A DNA stretch of 64,000 nt from Pseudomonas sp. stari2 (GCF_040760005.1 NZ_CP099760.1:3777501-3841500), one strand, 5' to 3'. Positions 1 to 7,722 are shown, numbered from the stretch's first letter. Made by a program: numbers and translations. Notes: a model not told the origin generated them from the letters alone.

Positions 1-50
1 CTAAAACCAAAGGGGACAGATCTATTTCCTAAAAGAAATGTCCCCTTTTT
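1..50. repeat. Palindromic repeat, decayed copy of the GGGGACAGATTTATTT family
   Basis: A 10-bp inverted repeat (AAAGGGGACA at 9-18, TGTCCCCTTT at 39-48) encloses CTATTT-type sequence. It is a degenerate relative of the perfect palindrome at 44329-44379. It lies just past the stop codon of the OLD-family gene, so it may also act as that gene's terminator. That this repeat type is linked to Y1-type transposases elsewhere is recollection, not something seen here. Confidence 0.6.
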
Positions 51-96
51 GCCCCCATTCATTGGCGAACCCGACCACTCGACCTACTACACCACC

Positions 97-1887
97 TCAA
101 ATGTAAGGCCTAAAAGCTTTCGCAATGACAACTCTAAGATTCTCAGGCACTCCCTCCCAGTTTTCTTCCCATTGCAAAGTATGCAAGTAAGCTTTAAACG
201 GCTTTTCAGAACTTGGAGCAGCATAACCAAGCAAATCTTCCATACACTCATGAATAACTTCAAGATTATCTACTTCCGCAACCGCATCTGCAATTGGCTT
301 GTTGAAGACTTCAGCTCCTGCTGTGCCCTGATCCCTATCATGAATAACGAAAAAATTCACACCAAGCGCAGTAAGATATTTAGCCAAGCCTATTATTGCC
401 GCTTTACCCCTCGCCTTGATGATCTCGGTGCATGACAAAACTTTTGCGCGTACATCGGGTGCCATCCTACGAATTGCTTCTTTTAAAACCAGCTCTTCCG
501 TATCGCCCTCTACAACGATAACTTTTCGGGTGAAAAATATTCGAGAAACGTGATCATCAAGCTTAATTAGCATCTTAACCTGATCCTTATCATTCCCTTG
601 GAGCAATCTAAATTTTTCAGAAACGGAGAATGGGTGAACGGTTGAGTGCCCCTCTTCATAACTAAAGCGATTCAACACCTGCCTAGGTTTTCTCGCCAAG
701 TCTATTAGGTAAGGAGAGTGAGTTGTCGCGACAATCTGGGACAGACCTCCAGATAACTCATAAATCAAATCTCTCATTTGGTTTGCAGCGCTGGGATGAA
801 GGAATATTTCAGGTTCCTCAAAACCGATTATTAATCCTCGCTCGTCATTACCACCTCTTTTTTTAAGCCATTGCTGCCGAAATCGTAGCAGTCCAAAGAC
901 CGCAGCACGAACCATTCCTGTGCCCTGATTAGCGATAGTTGTTCGTATATTGCTAGACATCTCTATTGAAAAAATTGGAATTAAAGATTCGGGACCAGAC
1001 AAGTCGGCCGAAGCAAAAATTTTTGACTCAGGAAACACTCCACAAAGGACAGCGTTTAGTTCCTGCATCATTTTTCCGAATTCAGAATCTGAATCCGAAG
1101 GATCAAGCTCCTTTGCGAGCATAATCAAGCTTTCCTGAGCAACCCTGTAGTGCTCAGATGTTTCCCTAACATCTTTAAAAAGCTCATTCAGTGTTTTATG
1201 CAGCACTCCAGCCTTATCAAACTCATGAGCTGCCGCCTCCGCTGGTATTAACAAAAAATTTGGTAATTTTGATAAAACAACCGCCGGAACCCCTCCTGGA
1301 TTCTTGTCCCAAACCTCATCTTCAGAAACATCCCATATCTCATCAATCAGCTCTAACTTCACACGTTCCGCTGCAGATATTTTTTTCTCAAGATCTTTAA
1401 ATAACTCAGCAAACGGCGCCGGATCAATCCCTCGCTCTAAAAACTCTACAGGCTTTGTTAAATTTAAGTATTCCTCCTTTATACTTCTTGCGTAAGACTT
1501 AAGCTCAATTACTACATCTTCTCCAAGGACATATGTTTTCCGATAAAAGATACTTCGCCCGGTTTCTCCTGTATCAATCGGATCGTATTGAAACAATCGC
1601 CCCTTAAATCCTCGCCAACCCACTGCACTATCCGGAACATTGCGAAACTCGGCTTCCAGAACGACAGTTTTGCAGGAGATCTTGTTTTCACCAGTCTCGG
1701 GATCGACTTCAGAACAATAAAAATGCGGCTCCATCCTAGTTTTTGCAGACAGCAACCACTCAATAGCTTTTAGCACTGAGCTCTTACCAGCATTATTTGC
1801 CCCAATTAAAAACGTTGCCTCTCCAAACTCAACATCCGCAGAATGTATGCGTTTAAAACCTTCGACCTTAAGCTTATGCAGTCTCAT
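97..1887 (-). CDS. OLD-family ATP-dependent endonuclease (AAA ATPase + TOPRIM)
   Basis: A 596-residue protein with an SMC/ABC-like ATPase module followed by a TOPRIM nuclease module. The Walker A motif GANNAGKSS lies at residues 29-37, the Walker B-like segment is GFEEPEIFLHP, and a TATTHSPY-type switch segment follows it. TOPRIM begins near residue 455 with VVEGDTEE and continues to a DRDQG acidic motif. OLD-family nucleases act in phage defence, for example P2 Old and GajA of Gabija. The gene is clearly richer in A+T than its neighbours and is flanked by related repeats, which suggests acquisition by transfer. A GajB-like helicase would lie downstream, beyond position 1, so the system type cannot be settled. 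The ATG start leaves the ATPase N-terminus intact. Confidence 0.85.
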   Translation of the reverse strand: MRLHKLKVEGFKRIHSADVEFGEATFLIGANNAGKSSVLKAIEWLLSAKTRMEPHFYCSEVDPETGENKISCKTVVLEAEFRNVPDSAVGWRGFKGRLFQYDPIDTGETGRSIFYRKTYVLGEDVVIELKSYARSIKEEYLNLTKPVEFLERGIDPAPFAELFKDLEKKISAAERVKLELIDEIWDVSEDEVWDKNPGGVPAVVLSKLPNFLLIPAEAAAHEFDKAGVLHKTLNELFKDVRETSEHYRVAQESLIMLAKELDPSDSDSEFGKMMQELNAVLCGVFPESKIFASADLSGPESLIPIFSIEMSSNIRTTIANQGTGMVRAAVFGLLRFRQQWLKKRGGNDERGLIIGFEEPEIFLHPSAANQMRDLIYELSGGLSQIVATTHSPYLIDLARKPRQVLNRFSYEEGHSTVHPFSVSEKFRLLQGNDKDQVKMLIKLDDHVSRIFFTRKVIVVEGDTEELVLKEAIRRMAPDVRAKVLSCTEIIKARGKAAIIGLAKYLTALGVNFFVIHDRDQGTAGAEVFNKPIADAVAEVDNLEVIHECMEDLLGYAAPSSEKPFKAYLHTLQWEENWEGVPENLRVVIAKAFRPYI

Positions 1888-2169
1888 CCATTTAACTCCA
1901 CATGAATAGTTTTTATTTAAACAACTCCACGCTTTAGAGCCCTCTCATGCCTAAAATAATCGACTACGGTGTCACGCAACTTAAAAATCATTAACCTTGG
2001 TAAAAATAGACCCAAATTCCACGACTCGCTGGACCAAATTTAAAAATAGGGAAATGGACGTATTCGGACGGAAAAGGGAGATGGGCTCTTCTCAAATAAC
2101 GAGTCCGCCTCCCTTTTCTGGAATCATGAAGGCAATGTGAAAGCATGCGTCCGCCCCCCCCCCCGGAGA
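1888..2169. other. A+T-rich intergenic region upstream of the OLD gene, with inverted repeat and poly-C tract
   Basis: No convincing gene is visible. The segment should hold the promoter of the OLD-family gene. It contains a 10-bp inverted repeat (GAAAAGGGAG at 2071-2080, CTCCCTTTTC at 2109-2118) and an uninterrupted run of eleven C at 2154-2164. The base composition resembles the OLD gene rather than the G+C-rich genes further right. Confidence 0.5.
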
Positions 2170-2212
2170 GAAAATAAATCTATCCCTTTTTGGTGCTGTC
2201 CCTTTTGGTGCC
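2170..2212. repeat. Half copy of the GGGGACAGATTTATTT palindromic repeat
   Basis: The string GAAAATAAATCTATCCC followed by two TTTTGGTGC-type units matches the right half and tandem tail of the element at 44355-44412, with a few changes. The matching left half is absent. Together with the copy at 1-50 it brackets the OLD-family nuclease gene. Confidence 0.6.
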
Positions 2213-2718
2213 ACAGAGGATGTTGGCGCTACCTAGCGAGTGAGGTGAAACGACAGTCCGCTTTTCGTTTTTCTTATCTCATCTGCTTGAAATTTCGTAG
2301 ATCGGTTCTAAATTTTCCGTGCACGCCTAGGAACCAAGCCGTTGGTTGCTAGCTGCCCCCATCTGAAAATCACCCACTTGGATATCGAGACAAGTATGTC
2401 AACTCACATCAAACCAGGCCCAAAACCAAAACGTGACGACGGAAAGGACGACAGAAGGCATCACGTTAACCCTCCAAACAAACCGAAACATCCAACGCTT
2501 CCGACTCACAAACCAGATAAATAACAAGTTTTTGGGGAACGGGAGGGTTCCGTAGTTACTTTGGAAGGAACCCTTACCAACGAGTGCTCTTCGCTTTACC
2601 GGCTAATCCACCGATACTCGCTCAATCTCATGCAAAATTTCTCGACTTAAACGGCCACGTTTAAAGTCACCAGCCGTAACTTCCCCAAGGCTACAACGCC
2701 TTGCGTCATTGCCTACGA
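2213..2718. other. Gene-poor stretch, no recognised function
   Basis: Apart from one weak short reading frame (2396-2524), I see no conserved gene, RNA gene or repeat here. The first part is of mixed composition. The last hundred bases lead into the conserved leader upstream of the DUF6124 gene. Confidence 0.4.
2396..2524 (+). CDS. Possible small basic, proline-rich protein (42 aa)
   Basis: An open frame from ATG encodes a Lys/Pro/His-rich peptide beginning MSTHIKPGPKPKRDD and ending KPTLPTHKPDK-like. No family is recognised. The upstream GAGACAAGT is a poor ribosome-binding site. The skewed composition could reflect a real small basic protein or chance, and no neighbouring gene supports it. 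Confidence 0.2.
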   Translation: MSTHIKPGPKPKRDDGKDDRRHHVNPPNKPKHPTLPTHKPDK

Positions 2719-2998
2719 CTACGCCAGAATCCGCCGGCTTGTGCGTCTGGCATGCGGGTCTTATCGTTTCGAGGTCACTGAAAATCAGTGATCGGGTTTG
2801 GTAGCCCGGTATTCCAGGCGCATGGCGCCACCTCTTTGCAGGGATTATTTTCGTCTCTGCTTCTTTATGGTGGCCGTGCGCAGGGCTTCTTCGGAAGCGC
2901 CGGGTTCCTGGACCGGTCTACCAACCTGAGCATGGCCACCACCTTACGTTTGGTAGCGAAGGGTGATGGCTCCTAGATTGCTTTCCAGGAGATACATC
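2719..2998 (+). promoter_or_regulatory. Conserved structured leader upstream of DUF6124 gene (copy A)
   Basis: This region is alignable with 57462-57739, which precedes the other DUF6124 gene. In order it holds an identical 27-bp block (2719-2745), a hairpin TCACTGA-AAA-TCAGTGA, CGGGTTTGGTAGCCCG (2793-2808), a GGTGGCC / GGCCACC pair, CCGGTCTACCAACCTG (2913-2928), and GTTTGGTAGC (2948-2957). The third-last element is the reverse complement of the TTGGTAG core in the other two, so it can pair with either. An AGGAG ribosome-binding site at 2987-2991 follows. A cis-acting RNA switch or a protein-binding array are both possible; the function is unknown. Confidence 0.55.
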
Positions 2999-3358
2999 AT
3001 GATCAAACCAACACCCAACCCACCCGAAACCGACCCAACCTCCCCCTACGAATCCCCCAATTCCAAAAAGCTCCACGACGCCGCCGAGCGTGCGCAGGAT
3101 CACTACCTCTTCCCCGCCGCCGGGGTCATGTCGTCCTGCAACGAGCCCGAGCGGATGTACCTGGCCAATCCGAAGTTCAACACCGAATGTTTGCTGGCCA
3201 ATGCCAGCGAAACCCTGAGTTCTGCGAGCGAGATGCTCAGTAACTTCGCCGCCCTGCTCGATCCCTCGAACCGCAAGACGGCGCTGGGTATTGCGCAGGT
3301 GGTGATGATTGCCGAGTTGGCGGTGAATCAGGCGCTGGATCACGTCGAAGTGGCGTAA
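2999..3358 (+). CDS. DUF6124-type protein, paralogue 1
   Basis: A 119-residue soluble protein of unknown function. It opens with a Pro/Thr-rich segment (MIKPTPNPP, then SPYESP), followed by two helical stretches ending in MIAELAVNQALDHV. It aligns over its full length with the protein at 57740-58129, sharing TPNPP, PTSPYE, SKK, LLA-ETL and AQ-VM-AELAVNQ. The start was chosen because AGGAG sits 7 bases upstream and the paralogue begins the same way; an upstream in-frame ATG at 2963 lies inside the conserved leader. The family assignment is from memory. The shared leader implies common control of both copies. Confidence 0.75.
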   Translation: MIKPTPNPPETDPTSPYESPNSKKLHDAAERAQDHYLFPAAGVMSSCNEPERMYLANPKFNTECLLANASETLSSASEMLSNFAALLDPSNRKTALGIAQVVMIAELAVNQALDHVEVA

Positions 3359-3369
3359 CCGGTTGGCTC

Positions 3370-3400
3370 CTGTAGAAGCAGTCGATGAATGCTTCTACAG
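3370..3400. repeat. Hairpin CTGTAGAAGCA / TGCTTCTACAG
   Basis: Perfect 11-bp arms with a 9-base loop lie just after the DUF6124 stop codon. There is no T-run, so it is a weak terminator candidate. A related hairpin at 7691-7722 shares TGTAGA and GCTTCTACAG, suggesting a dispersed REP-like family. Confidence 0.5.
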
Positions 3401-3439
3401 CGTGATTCCCTCAGTACTTTGCCTCCCCAACGCTCCTGA

Positions 3440-3595
3440 AATCGCGAGGTGACACGCCTGCTTATCCCCTTTCAAAGCGTGTGCACGTATCCTTGCGCGA
3501 ATTCGGGCGTCTTGGTTGAGCCAGTCACAGGACAAGTGGTTGCGGATTCATTGGATGAAGAGCTGGAGGCGTTTTCGCATTGGGACATTTTCTGA
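3440..3595 (+). pseudogene. Possible C-terminal remnant of a toxin-like gene
   Basis: An open frame with no good start encodes a peptide containing VEPVTGQVVADS and ending EELEAFSHWDIF, then TGA. It overlaps the TTG start of the next gene by 16 bases, as toxin and immunity pairs often do. The composition looks protein-like, but no family is recognised and nothing upstream extends it. It is either a degraded 3' end or chance. Confidence 0.25.
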
Positions 3596-3936
3596 CTGAG
3601 CCACAGCTGACCGAGGTCAGAGCTGCACTCTCCTGGCCTTTCAACGACTTTCCGGTGGAGTATGACTACGTAGCGAATAAGGTTAGAGGCGTCGATCCTG
3701 ACGTACTTTATGAAATCCTTTATTCAGAAGTCGCACCGGTCTGCTTCACCAATCTCGCAGCAGTCTTGCCCACTGTCTGGACAGGCTTTGATCCTGACTC
3801 GCTCAGAGCCTCGATAGAGGAAAGGCTGGCAGCCAGACAACGTAACTGGTTCCGCCGGCAGTTCGATAAGGCCTTGGTTCGCTGGCTGAAATACAACTAC
3901 GGCTACATCTGGAAGGAAATCTCCTCCAGACTTTGA
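3580..3936 (+). CDS. DUF7079-like small protein, possible orphan immunity protein
   Basis: A 118-residue soluble protein with a helical N-terminus, a central EILYSEVAPVCFTNL motif and WTGFDPDSL, ending in a basic helix (RRQFDKALVRWLKYNYGY). The pattern of a short helical domain with E-x-x-PV-x-x-NL followed by x-GFD resembles what I recall of DUF7079 proteins. The frame has only a TTG or later alternative start, so its N-terminus is uncertain. The preceding coding remnant ends inside it, consistent with a toxin/immunity arrangement that has decayed. Confidence 0.5.
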   Translation: MGHFLTEPQLTEVRAALSWPFNDFPVEYDYVANKVRGVDPDVLYEILYSEVAPVCFTNLAAVLPTVWTGFDPDSLRASIEERLAARQRNWFRRQFDKALVRWLKYNYGYIWKEISSRL

Positions 3937-3979
3937 ATGCCATCGGGAAAATTCACAGGCGCTCTGTCAGAACCATCAA

Positions 3980-4321
3980 ATGAAACTAAAACCACTCTTC
4001 ATCAGCCTCCTCTGCTGCATCAGCACCCTGTCCCACGCAACCGACGTCCCGATCAAAGAACACATGCCCTTTGTAACCGCACGAAAGGCCTTGATCAAAA
4101 ATGGCTGGAAGCCGAACCCGACCTACACAGGTGAATACGGGGTCGAAAACATCCTCCAGAGAAAAGGCTTCACTGAAATCGAGTCGTGCACGGTGGGTCT
4201 TCAATTCTGCAGTTTCAACTACGTCAGGAACGGCGTCTGCCTGGGCGTGGCGACTGTCGGGGAAGAGGTCAAAGACATGAAGGTCTATTCCTGGAACTTC
4301 AAATGCCCTGACCAGGATTGA
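3980..4321 (+). CDS. Small secreted protein of unknown function
   Basis: A 113-residue protein with a clear Sec signal peptide (MKLKPLFISLLCCISTLSHA, cleavage near residue 20). The mature part has four Cys (SCTVGLQFC, NGVCLG, FKCPDQD) that could form two disulfides in the periplasm. The motif FVTARKALIKNGWKP resembles a repeat seen in small pseudomonad exported proteins, but I do not recognise a named family. It stands alone between the DUF7079-like gene and an AraC regulator. Confidence 0.6.
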   Translation: MKLKPLFISLLCCISTLSHATDVPIKEHMPFVTARKALIKNGWKPNPTYTGEYGVENILQRKGFTEIESCTVGLQFCSFNYVRNGVCLGVATVGEEVKDMKVYSWNFKCPDQD

Positions 4322-4432
4322 GATCCCTTTTTAATGGTCACGCCTCAAGCGGACATCTAAATACCTGCACTTGTATATTCCCGACAGACAGATCTTCACC
4401 ACTAACGCGCTGAATCAGGAAGGCACACGTTT

Positions 4433-5257
4433 ATGGATCAGAAAAATGGCCAGGCTGGCAATGTCGACTGGGTCATCCGCAGTGTTCAACCTGGAGGGAT
4501 CGAGCGAATCGAAGCGTGGTTTGGCAGCCACGGCTACGATCCGCATCGCCATGACACCTATTCGATCGGTCGAACGTTGGCAGGCGTGCAGAGCTTTCAC
4601 TACAAAGGCTCGCTGCGCCACGGTGTTCCCGGCAACACGCTCGTGCTTCACCCCGACGAACTCCACGATGGTATGGCCGGCACCGATGCAGGCTTTCGTT
4701 ACCGTATGGCCTACGTTGATCCCGCACTAATCCAGAACATCTTGGGGGGAGAACCCTTGCCCTTTATCGCGGGGGGAATTTCGAGCGATCCGCGTCTGTT
4801 CCATGCCAGTGCAGCTTTCATGCAAGCAATGGATCATCCACTGGAGACACTGGAGGAACAGGACGCGCTATTTGACTTGGCAATGGCGTTGCGTGCCGTC
4901 GGTGGCAAGCCACGCGGGCGCAAGCGTCTGGATTACTGTGCAGCCGAGCGCGCCAGAGTGTTCATCCTGGAACATCTGCATTCATGCATTACGCTGGAGA
5001 TGCTGGAGCGTGCCAGTGGGCGCGAACGCTGGAGCCTGTCACGCGACTTCAGAACGCTTTACGGTACGAGCCCTTACCGATTCGTCACCCTGCGCCGCCT
5101 GGATCGGTTCCGCGCATTGGTGCTTGAAGGTTTCACTCTGGTGGATGCCGCCCTCGTCGCGGGTTTCCACGATCAAAGTCATATGACGCGACACTTCACT
5201 CGCTGCTACGGAATACCACCCATGCGCTGGCTGGAACGATTGCGGGCCGCACGCTGA
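4433..5257 (+). CDS. AraC-family transcriptional regulator
   Basis: A 274-residue regulator. The N-terminal cupin-like sensor domain carries PHRHDTYSIG near residue 37 and LHPDELHDG near residue 75. The C-terminal double helix-turn-helix domain spans about residues 170-270, with LEMLERASGRERWSLSRDF and a second helix pair AALVAGFHDQSHMTRHF. This architecture matches AraC regulators that bind a small ligand in the N-domain and often control an adjacent gene. A cupin gene follows on the same strand after 72 bases, but no shared operator is evident. The ligand is unknown. Confidence 0.85.
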   Translation: MDQKNGQAGNVDWVIRSVQPGGIERIEAWFGSHGYDPHRHDTYSIGRTLAGVQSFHYKGSLRHGVPGNTLVLHPDELHDGMAGTDAGFRYRMAYVDPALIQNILGGEPLPFIAGGISSDPRLFHASAAFMQAMDHPLETLEEQDALFDLAMALRAVGGKPRGRKRLDYCAAERARVFILEHLHSCITLEMLERASGRERWSLSRDFRTLYGTSPYRFVTLRRLDRFRALVLEGFTLVDAALVAGFHDQSHMTRHFTRCYGIPPMRWLERLRAAR

Positions 5258-5329
5258 CTTGCAGGATCGTACAAGAGTGCCCTGCTCCATGCGCTATAGG
5301 CTGGCGACTTCAACCACAGAGGATCCGTC

Positions 5330-5716
5330 ATGTCAGTGCACCGTCATCACCAATCATCAGTTCCTGTAAACCTGATACGTAAGGTTTCGCTCATCGAACA
5401 GCAATGGAGCCCCAGGGTTGTTGCAGAGATGAATGACTACCAGTTCAAGGTTGTGCGAATCGAAGGCGAATTCATCTGGCACTCACATCCTGAGACCGAC
5501 GAAGCATTTCTTGTCCTGGAGGGCACCCTGCGCATAGACCTGCCGGAAGGCTGCGTCTATGTGAATCCGGGTGAACTCTATGTGGTACCCCGTGGCGTTG
5601 AACATCGGACGGCTGCTAAAGGTGAAGCAAAACTGATGATGATCGAGCCACGAGGTATTTTGAACACCGGACATGAAGATGACGAAAGAACGGCCTTGAA
5701 TGACGTCTGGATATAA
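5330..5716 (+). CDS. Cupin-domain protein
   Basis: A 128-residue single-domain cupin. Motif 1 is [15 protein letters not shown] (metal-binding His, Glu) and motif 2 is [14 protein letters not shown]. Such proteins bind a metal in a small beta-barrel and may be isomerases, dioxygenases or binding proteins, and the substrate cannot be read from sequence. It follows the AraC gene on the same strand and converges with the DUF2256/photolyase pair. The 3' end overlaps an antisense extension of the DUF2256 frame. Confidence 0.8.
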   Translation: MSVHRHHQSSVPVNLIRKVSLIEQQWSPRVVAEMNDYQFKVVRIEGEFIWHSHPETDEAFLVLEGTLRIDLPEGCVYVNPGELYVVPRGVEHRTAAKGEAKLMMIEPRGILNTGHEDDERTALNDVWI

Positions 5717-5985
5717 TCCAACGCCATCCTGTGCAATGTCTGCGCTGAGTTGAAAATAGTTGAACTTGACCGGCAGCTTGATAACAGCCTGATCAAGGGC
5801 ATCGATTTCGCGTCGGATATCCTCCATGCCGGCGCACTCTTCAAGGGTGGGTGTGTTGATTTACTACGCCGGCAACGCTCCGAGCAGTAGCGCACGTCCT
5901 CCCAGCAGCGAGCCCATTTCTTCCGCCATGTGAATGGCAAGCCGCAGGTCGCGCAGGTTTTGACGGGCAGCTCACTTTTTTTCAC
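5578..5985 (-). CDS. DUF2256 zinc-ribbon protein with aberrant C-terminal extension
   Basis: The first 43 or so residues are a typical DUF2256 domain: [19 protein letters not shown] followed by RYCSERCRR, with two CxxC-type pairs suited to zinc. The GTG start overlaps the stop codon of the photolyase gene, so the two are translationally coupled. Family members normally stop soon after CRR. Here the frame runs on for about 90 residues antisense to the cupin gene, with no family similarity. A shifted frame would stop at once (TAG TAA). The extension is therefore probably the product of a deletion that removed the native stop codon. Confidence 0.6.
   Translation of the reverse strand: MKKSELPVKTCATCGLPFTWRKKWARCWEDVRYCSERCRRSKSTHPPLKSAPAWRISDAKSMPLIRLLSSCRSSSTIFNSAQTLHRMALDYIQTSFKAVLSSSSCPVFKIPRGSIIISFASPLAAVRCSTPRGTT
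5738..5857 (-). pseudogene. Fragment of a chorismate-mutase / PchB-like gene
   Basis: In a second frame overlapping the DUF2256 tail, the peptide [18 protein letters not shown] continues as [10 protein letters not shown]. This closely matches the N-terminus of AroQ-type chorismate mutases and isochorismate pyruvate lyase PchB. There is no start codon (ATC at the expected place) and similarity fades after about 35 residues. Both ends are lost, so this is a remnant lying between photolyase/DUF2256 and the cupin gene. Confidence 0.55.
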
Positions 5986-7523
5986 AGCGACTCACCATCG
6001 TCTAATTGCTTGAGCAACCATTCGCCGCGTTGCCAAAACGCCTGTTGTTTGGCTTCCGGCATGCGGTCGAGGTTTTTGTAGATGATGCTCATGCGTTGAT
6101 TGCCGCGCAGTCGGTCGCCGTGACGCATTAGAAAGTGCCAGTAGAGCGAATTGAAAGGGCAAGCGTCGTCTGTGGTGCTTTCGCTCACTTTGTAGGCGCA
6201 GCCACGGCAATAGTCGGACATGCGCTTGATGTATTGGCCGCTCGCACAATAGGGTTTGGAACCGAGATAGCCGCCATCGGCGTGCATGACCATGCCCAGC
6301 GTATTGGGCAGTTCCACCCAGTCGAAGGCGTCCATGTAAATCGCCAGATACCACTCACATATTTCACTCGGAGCGATACCGGCGAGTAGTGCGAAGTTGC
6401 CGGTCACCATCAATCGCTGGATGTGGTGGGCGTAGGCATGTTCCAGGCTCTGGTTGATGGCCTGGCGCATGCAGTTCATCTGTGTTTGCCCCGTCCAGTA
6501 GAACTCTGGAAGCGAACGCGTATTACCAAAGGCATTTCCCTGGGCATAGTCAGGCATCTTCAGCCAGTAGACACCCCGGACATACTCACGCCAGCCGATC
6601 AGTTGCCGAATAAAGCCTTCGGCGGCGTTGAGTGCAATGCTGCCGGACCAATAGGCAGATTCCACATCGCTGCAAAGCTTACGAAGATCCAGCAAGCCGA
6701 TATTCAGTGCCGCGCTGATACGCGCATGAAACAGAAACGGCTCATCGCTGGCCATGGCGTCTTGATAGTCGCCGAAGGCTGCCAGCCCCCAATCGAGAAA
6801 GTACTCCCACAGGGCCTGCGCTTCGGCGTGGGTGACCGGATAGTCGAACGTATCGAGGGCGCCGTAGTGGCCGGAAAAGTTGTTGGAAACTAACGCAAGC
6901 ACCTCACGGGTGATTGCATCTGGCGTAAAACGGGCTGGCGAAGGCGGCCTGACACCCTTGGGCAAGGCTTTGCGGTTTTCCGCATCAAAATTCCAGGCGC
7001 CTCCGACCGGGCTGCCGTCGCCATTGAGCAACAACCTGCTCTTGCGGCGCATCTCTCGATAAAAGAACTCCATGCGCAGCTGTTTTTTGCCCTGCGCCCA
7101 TTGAGCGAACTCGGCACGTGAGCAAAGAAAGCGATTATCGCAATGCCAGTGGATCGCCAGGCCACAGTCCCTGAGCGAATGCTCCAGTCGCCAGTCACCG
7201 CACTCTGTCATGTGCAGTTCATCCGGCTGTAGACGTGAGTGCCAGCGGTGCAACTCGCTCGGCACGGATCCGGTATTTTGCGGATCATCGAGCGTTACGT
7301 ACTGCACCTTGACGCCTCTCTGCCGCAAGGCTTCGGCGAAGTGGCGCATGGCGCTGAATATGAGGGCGATCTTTTGCGGATGATGAGGAACATGGCTAGC
7401 CTCCTCCATCACCTCGACCAGCAGCACCGTATCGCTGTGTTGATCCAGCACCTGCAGAGAGGCGAGATCGAACGATAACTGGTCGCCCAGGACGAGGCAC
7501 AATCGGCGAGTCGTGTTCATCAA
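5982..7523 (-). CDS. phrB: FeS-type cryptochrome/(6-4) photolyase
   Basis: A 513-residue flavoprotein of the prokaryotic FeS-BCP/CryPro class, repairing UV-induced (6-4) photoproducts with light. The N-terminal antenna domain starts [13 protein letters not shown]. The C-terminal catalytic half contains [24 protein letters not shown] and GNFALLAG. Cysteines in [16 protein letters not shown] and [11 protein letters not shown] match the four 4Fe-4S ligands known from Agrobacterium PhrB. DUF2256 follows with overlapping start and stop codons, a common pairing. Two TGTACA palindromes lie about 85-115 bases upstream of the start. ATG at 7523 or 7520 is equally possible. Confidence 0.9.
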   Translation of the reverse strand: MMNTTRRLCLVLGDQLSFDLASLQVLDQHSDTVLLVEVMEEASHVPHHPQKIALIFSAMRHFAEALRQRGVKVQYVTLDDPQNTGSVPSELHRWHSRLQPDELHMTECGDWRLEHSLRDCGLAIHWHCDNRFLCSRAEFAQWAQGKKQLRMEFFYREMRRKSRLLLNGDGSPVGGAWNFDAENRKALPKGVRPPSPARFTPDAITREVLALVSNNFSGHYGALDTFDYPVTHAEAQALWEYFLDWGLAAFGDYQDAMASDEPFLFHARISAALNIGLLDLRKLCSDVESAYWSGSIALNAAEGFIRQLIGWREYVRGVYWLKMPDYAQGNAFGNTRSLPEFYWTGQTQMNCMRQAINQSLEHAYAHHIQRLMVTGNFALLAGIAPSEICEWYLAIYMDAFDWVELPNTLGMVMHADGGYLGSKPYCASGQYIKRMSDYCRGCAYKVSESTTDDACPFNSLYWHFLMRHGDRLRGNQRMSIIYKNLDRMPEAKQQAFWQRGEWLLKQLDDGESL

Positions 7524-7607
7524 TCAGGTTCCAGTTGATGGGGGCGTTCAGGCTGACTGCGTAGAGTTGATCCACTGAACGGCTTTCAACAAGCGAGAGC
7601 CTGAATT

Positions 7608-7634
7608 CTTGTACAAGAGCACTAAAATGTACAA
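7608..7634 (-). promoter_or_regulatory. Paired TGTACA operator-like sites upstream of the photolyase
   Basis: CTTGTACAAG (7608-7617) and TTGTACAT on the minus strand (7627-7634) place two TGTACA cores 18 bp apart, upstream of the photolyase gene. On the minus strand they read TTGTACA-N11-TTGTACA. This is a candidate operator or promoter overlap. A MerR-type light regulator (LitR/CarH class) is a guess from context. Confidence 0.35.
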
Positions 7635-7690
7635 TTTTATTGCAAGAGATTGGCTGGCCACACCATGAAATCAGCCCAGGCGTGGCGCCG

Positions 7691-7722
7691 TGTAGAGGCG
7701 GCCGATGGCTGCTTCTACAGCC
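7691..7722. repeat. REP-like hairpin TGTAGAGGC...GCTTCTACA
   Basis: An imperfect hairpin with G-T pairs lies just downstream of the glycosyltransferase stop codon and is related to the one at 3370-3400. It may serve as a transcription end for the minus-strand gene, but has no T-run. Confidence 0.45.

Noticed and set aside
97..1887. Calling the OLD gene part of a complete Gabija system
   Set aside because: The required helicase GajB is not in the window; only 96 bases lie downstream. OLD-family is as far as the evidence goes.
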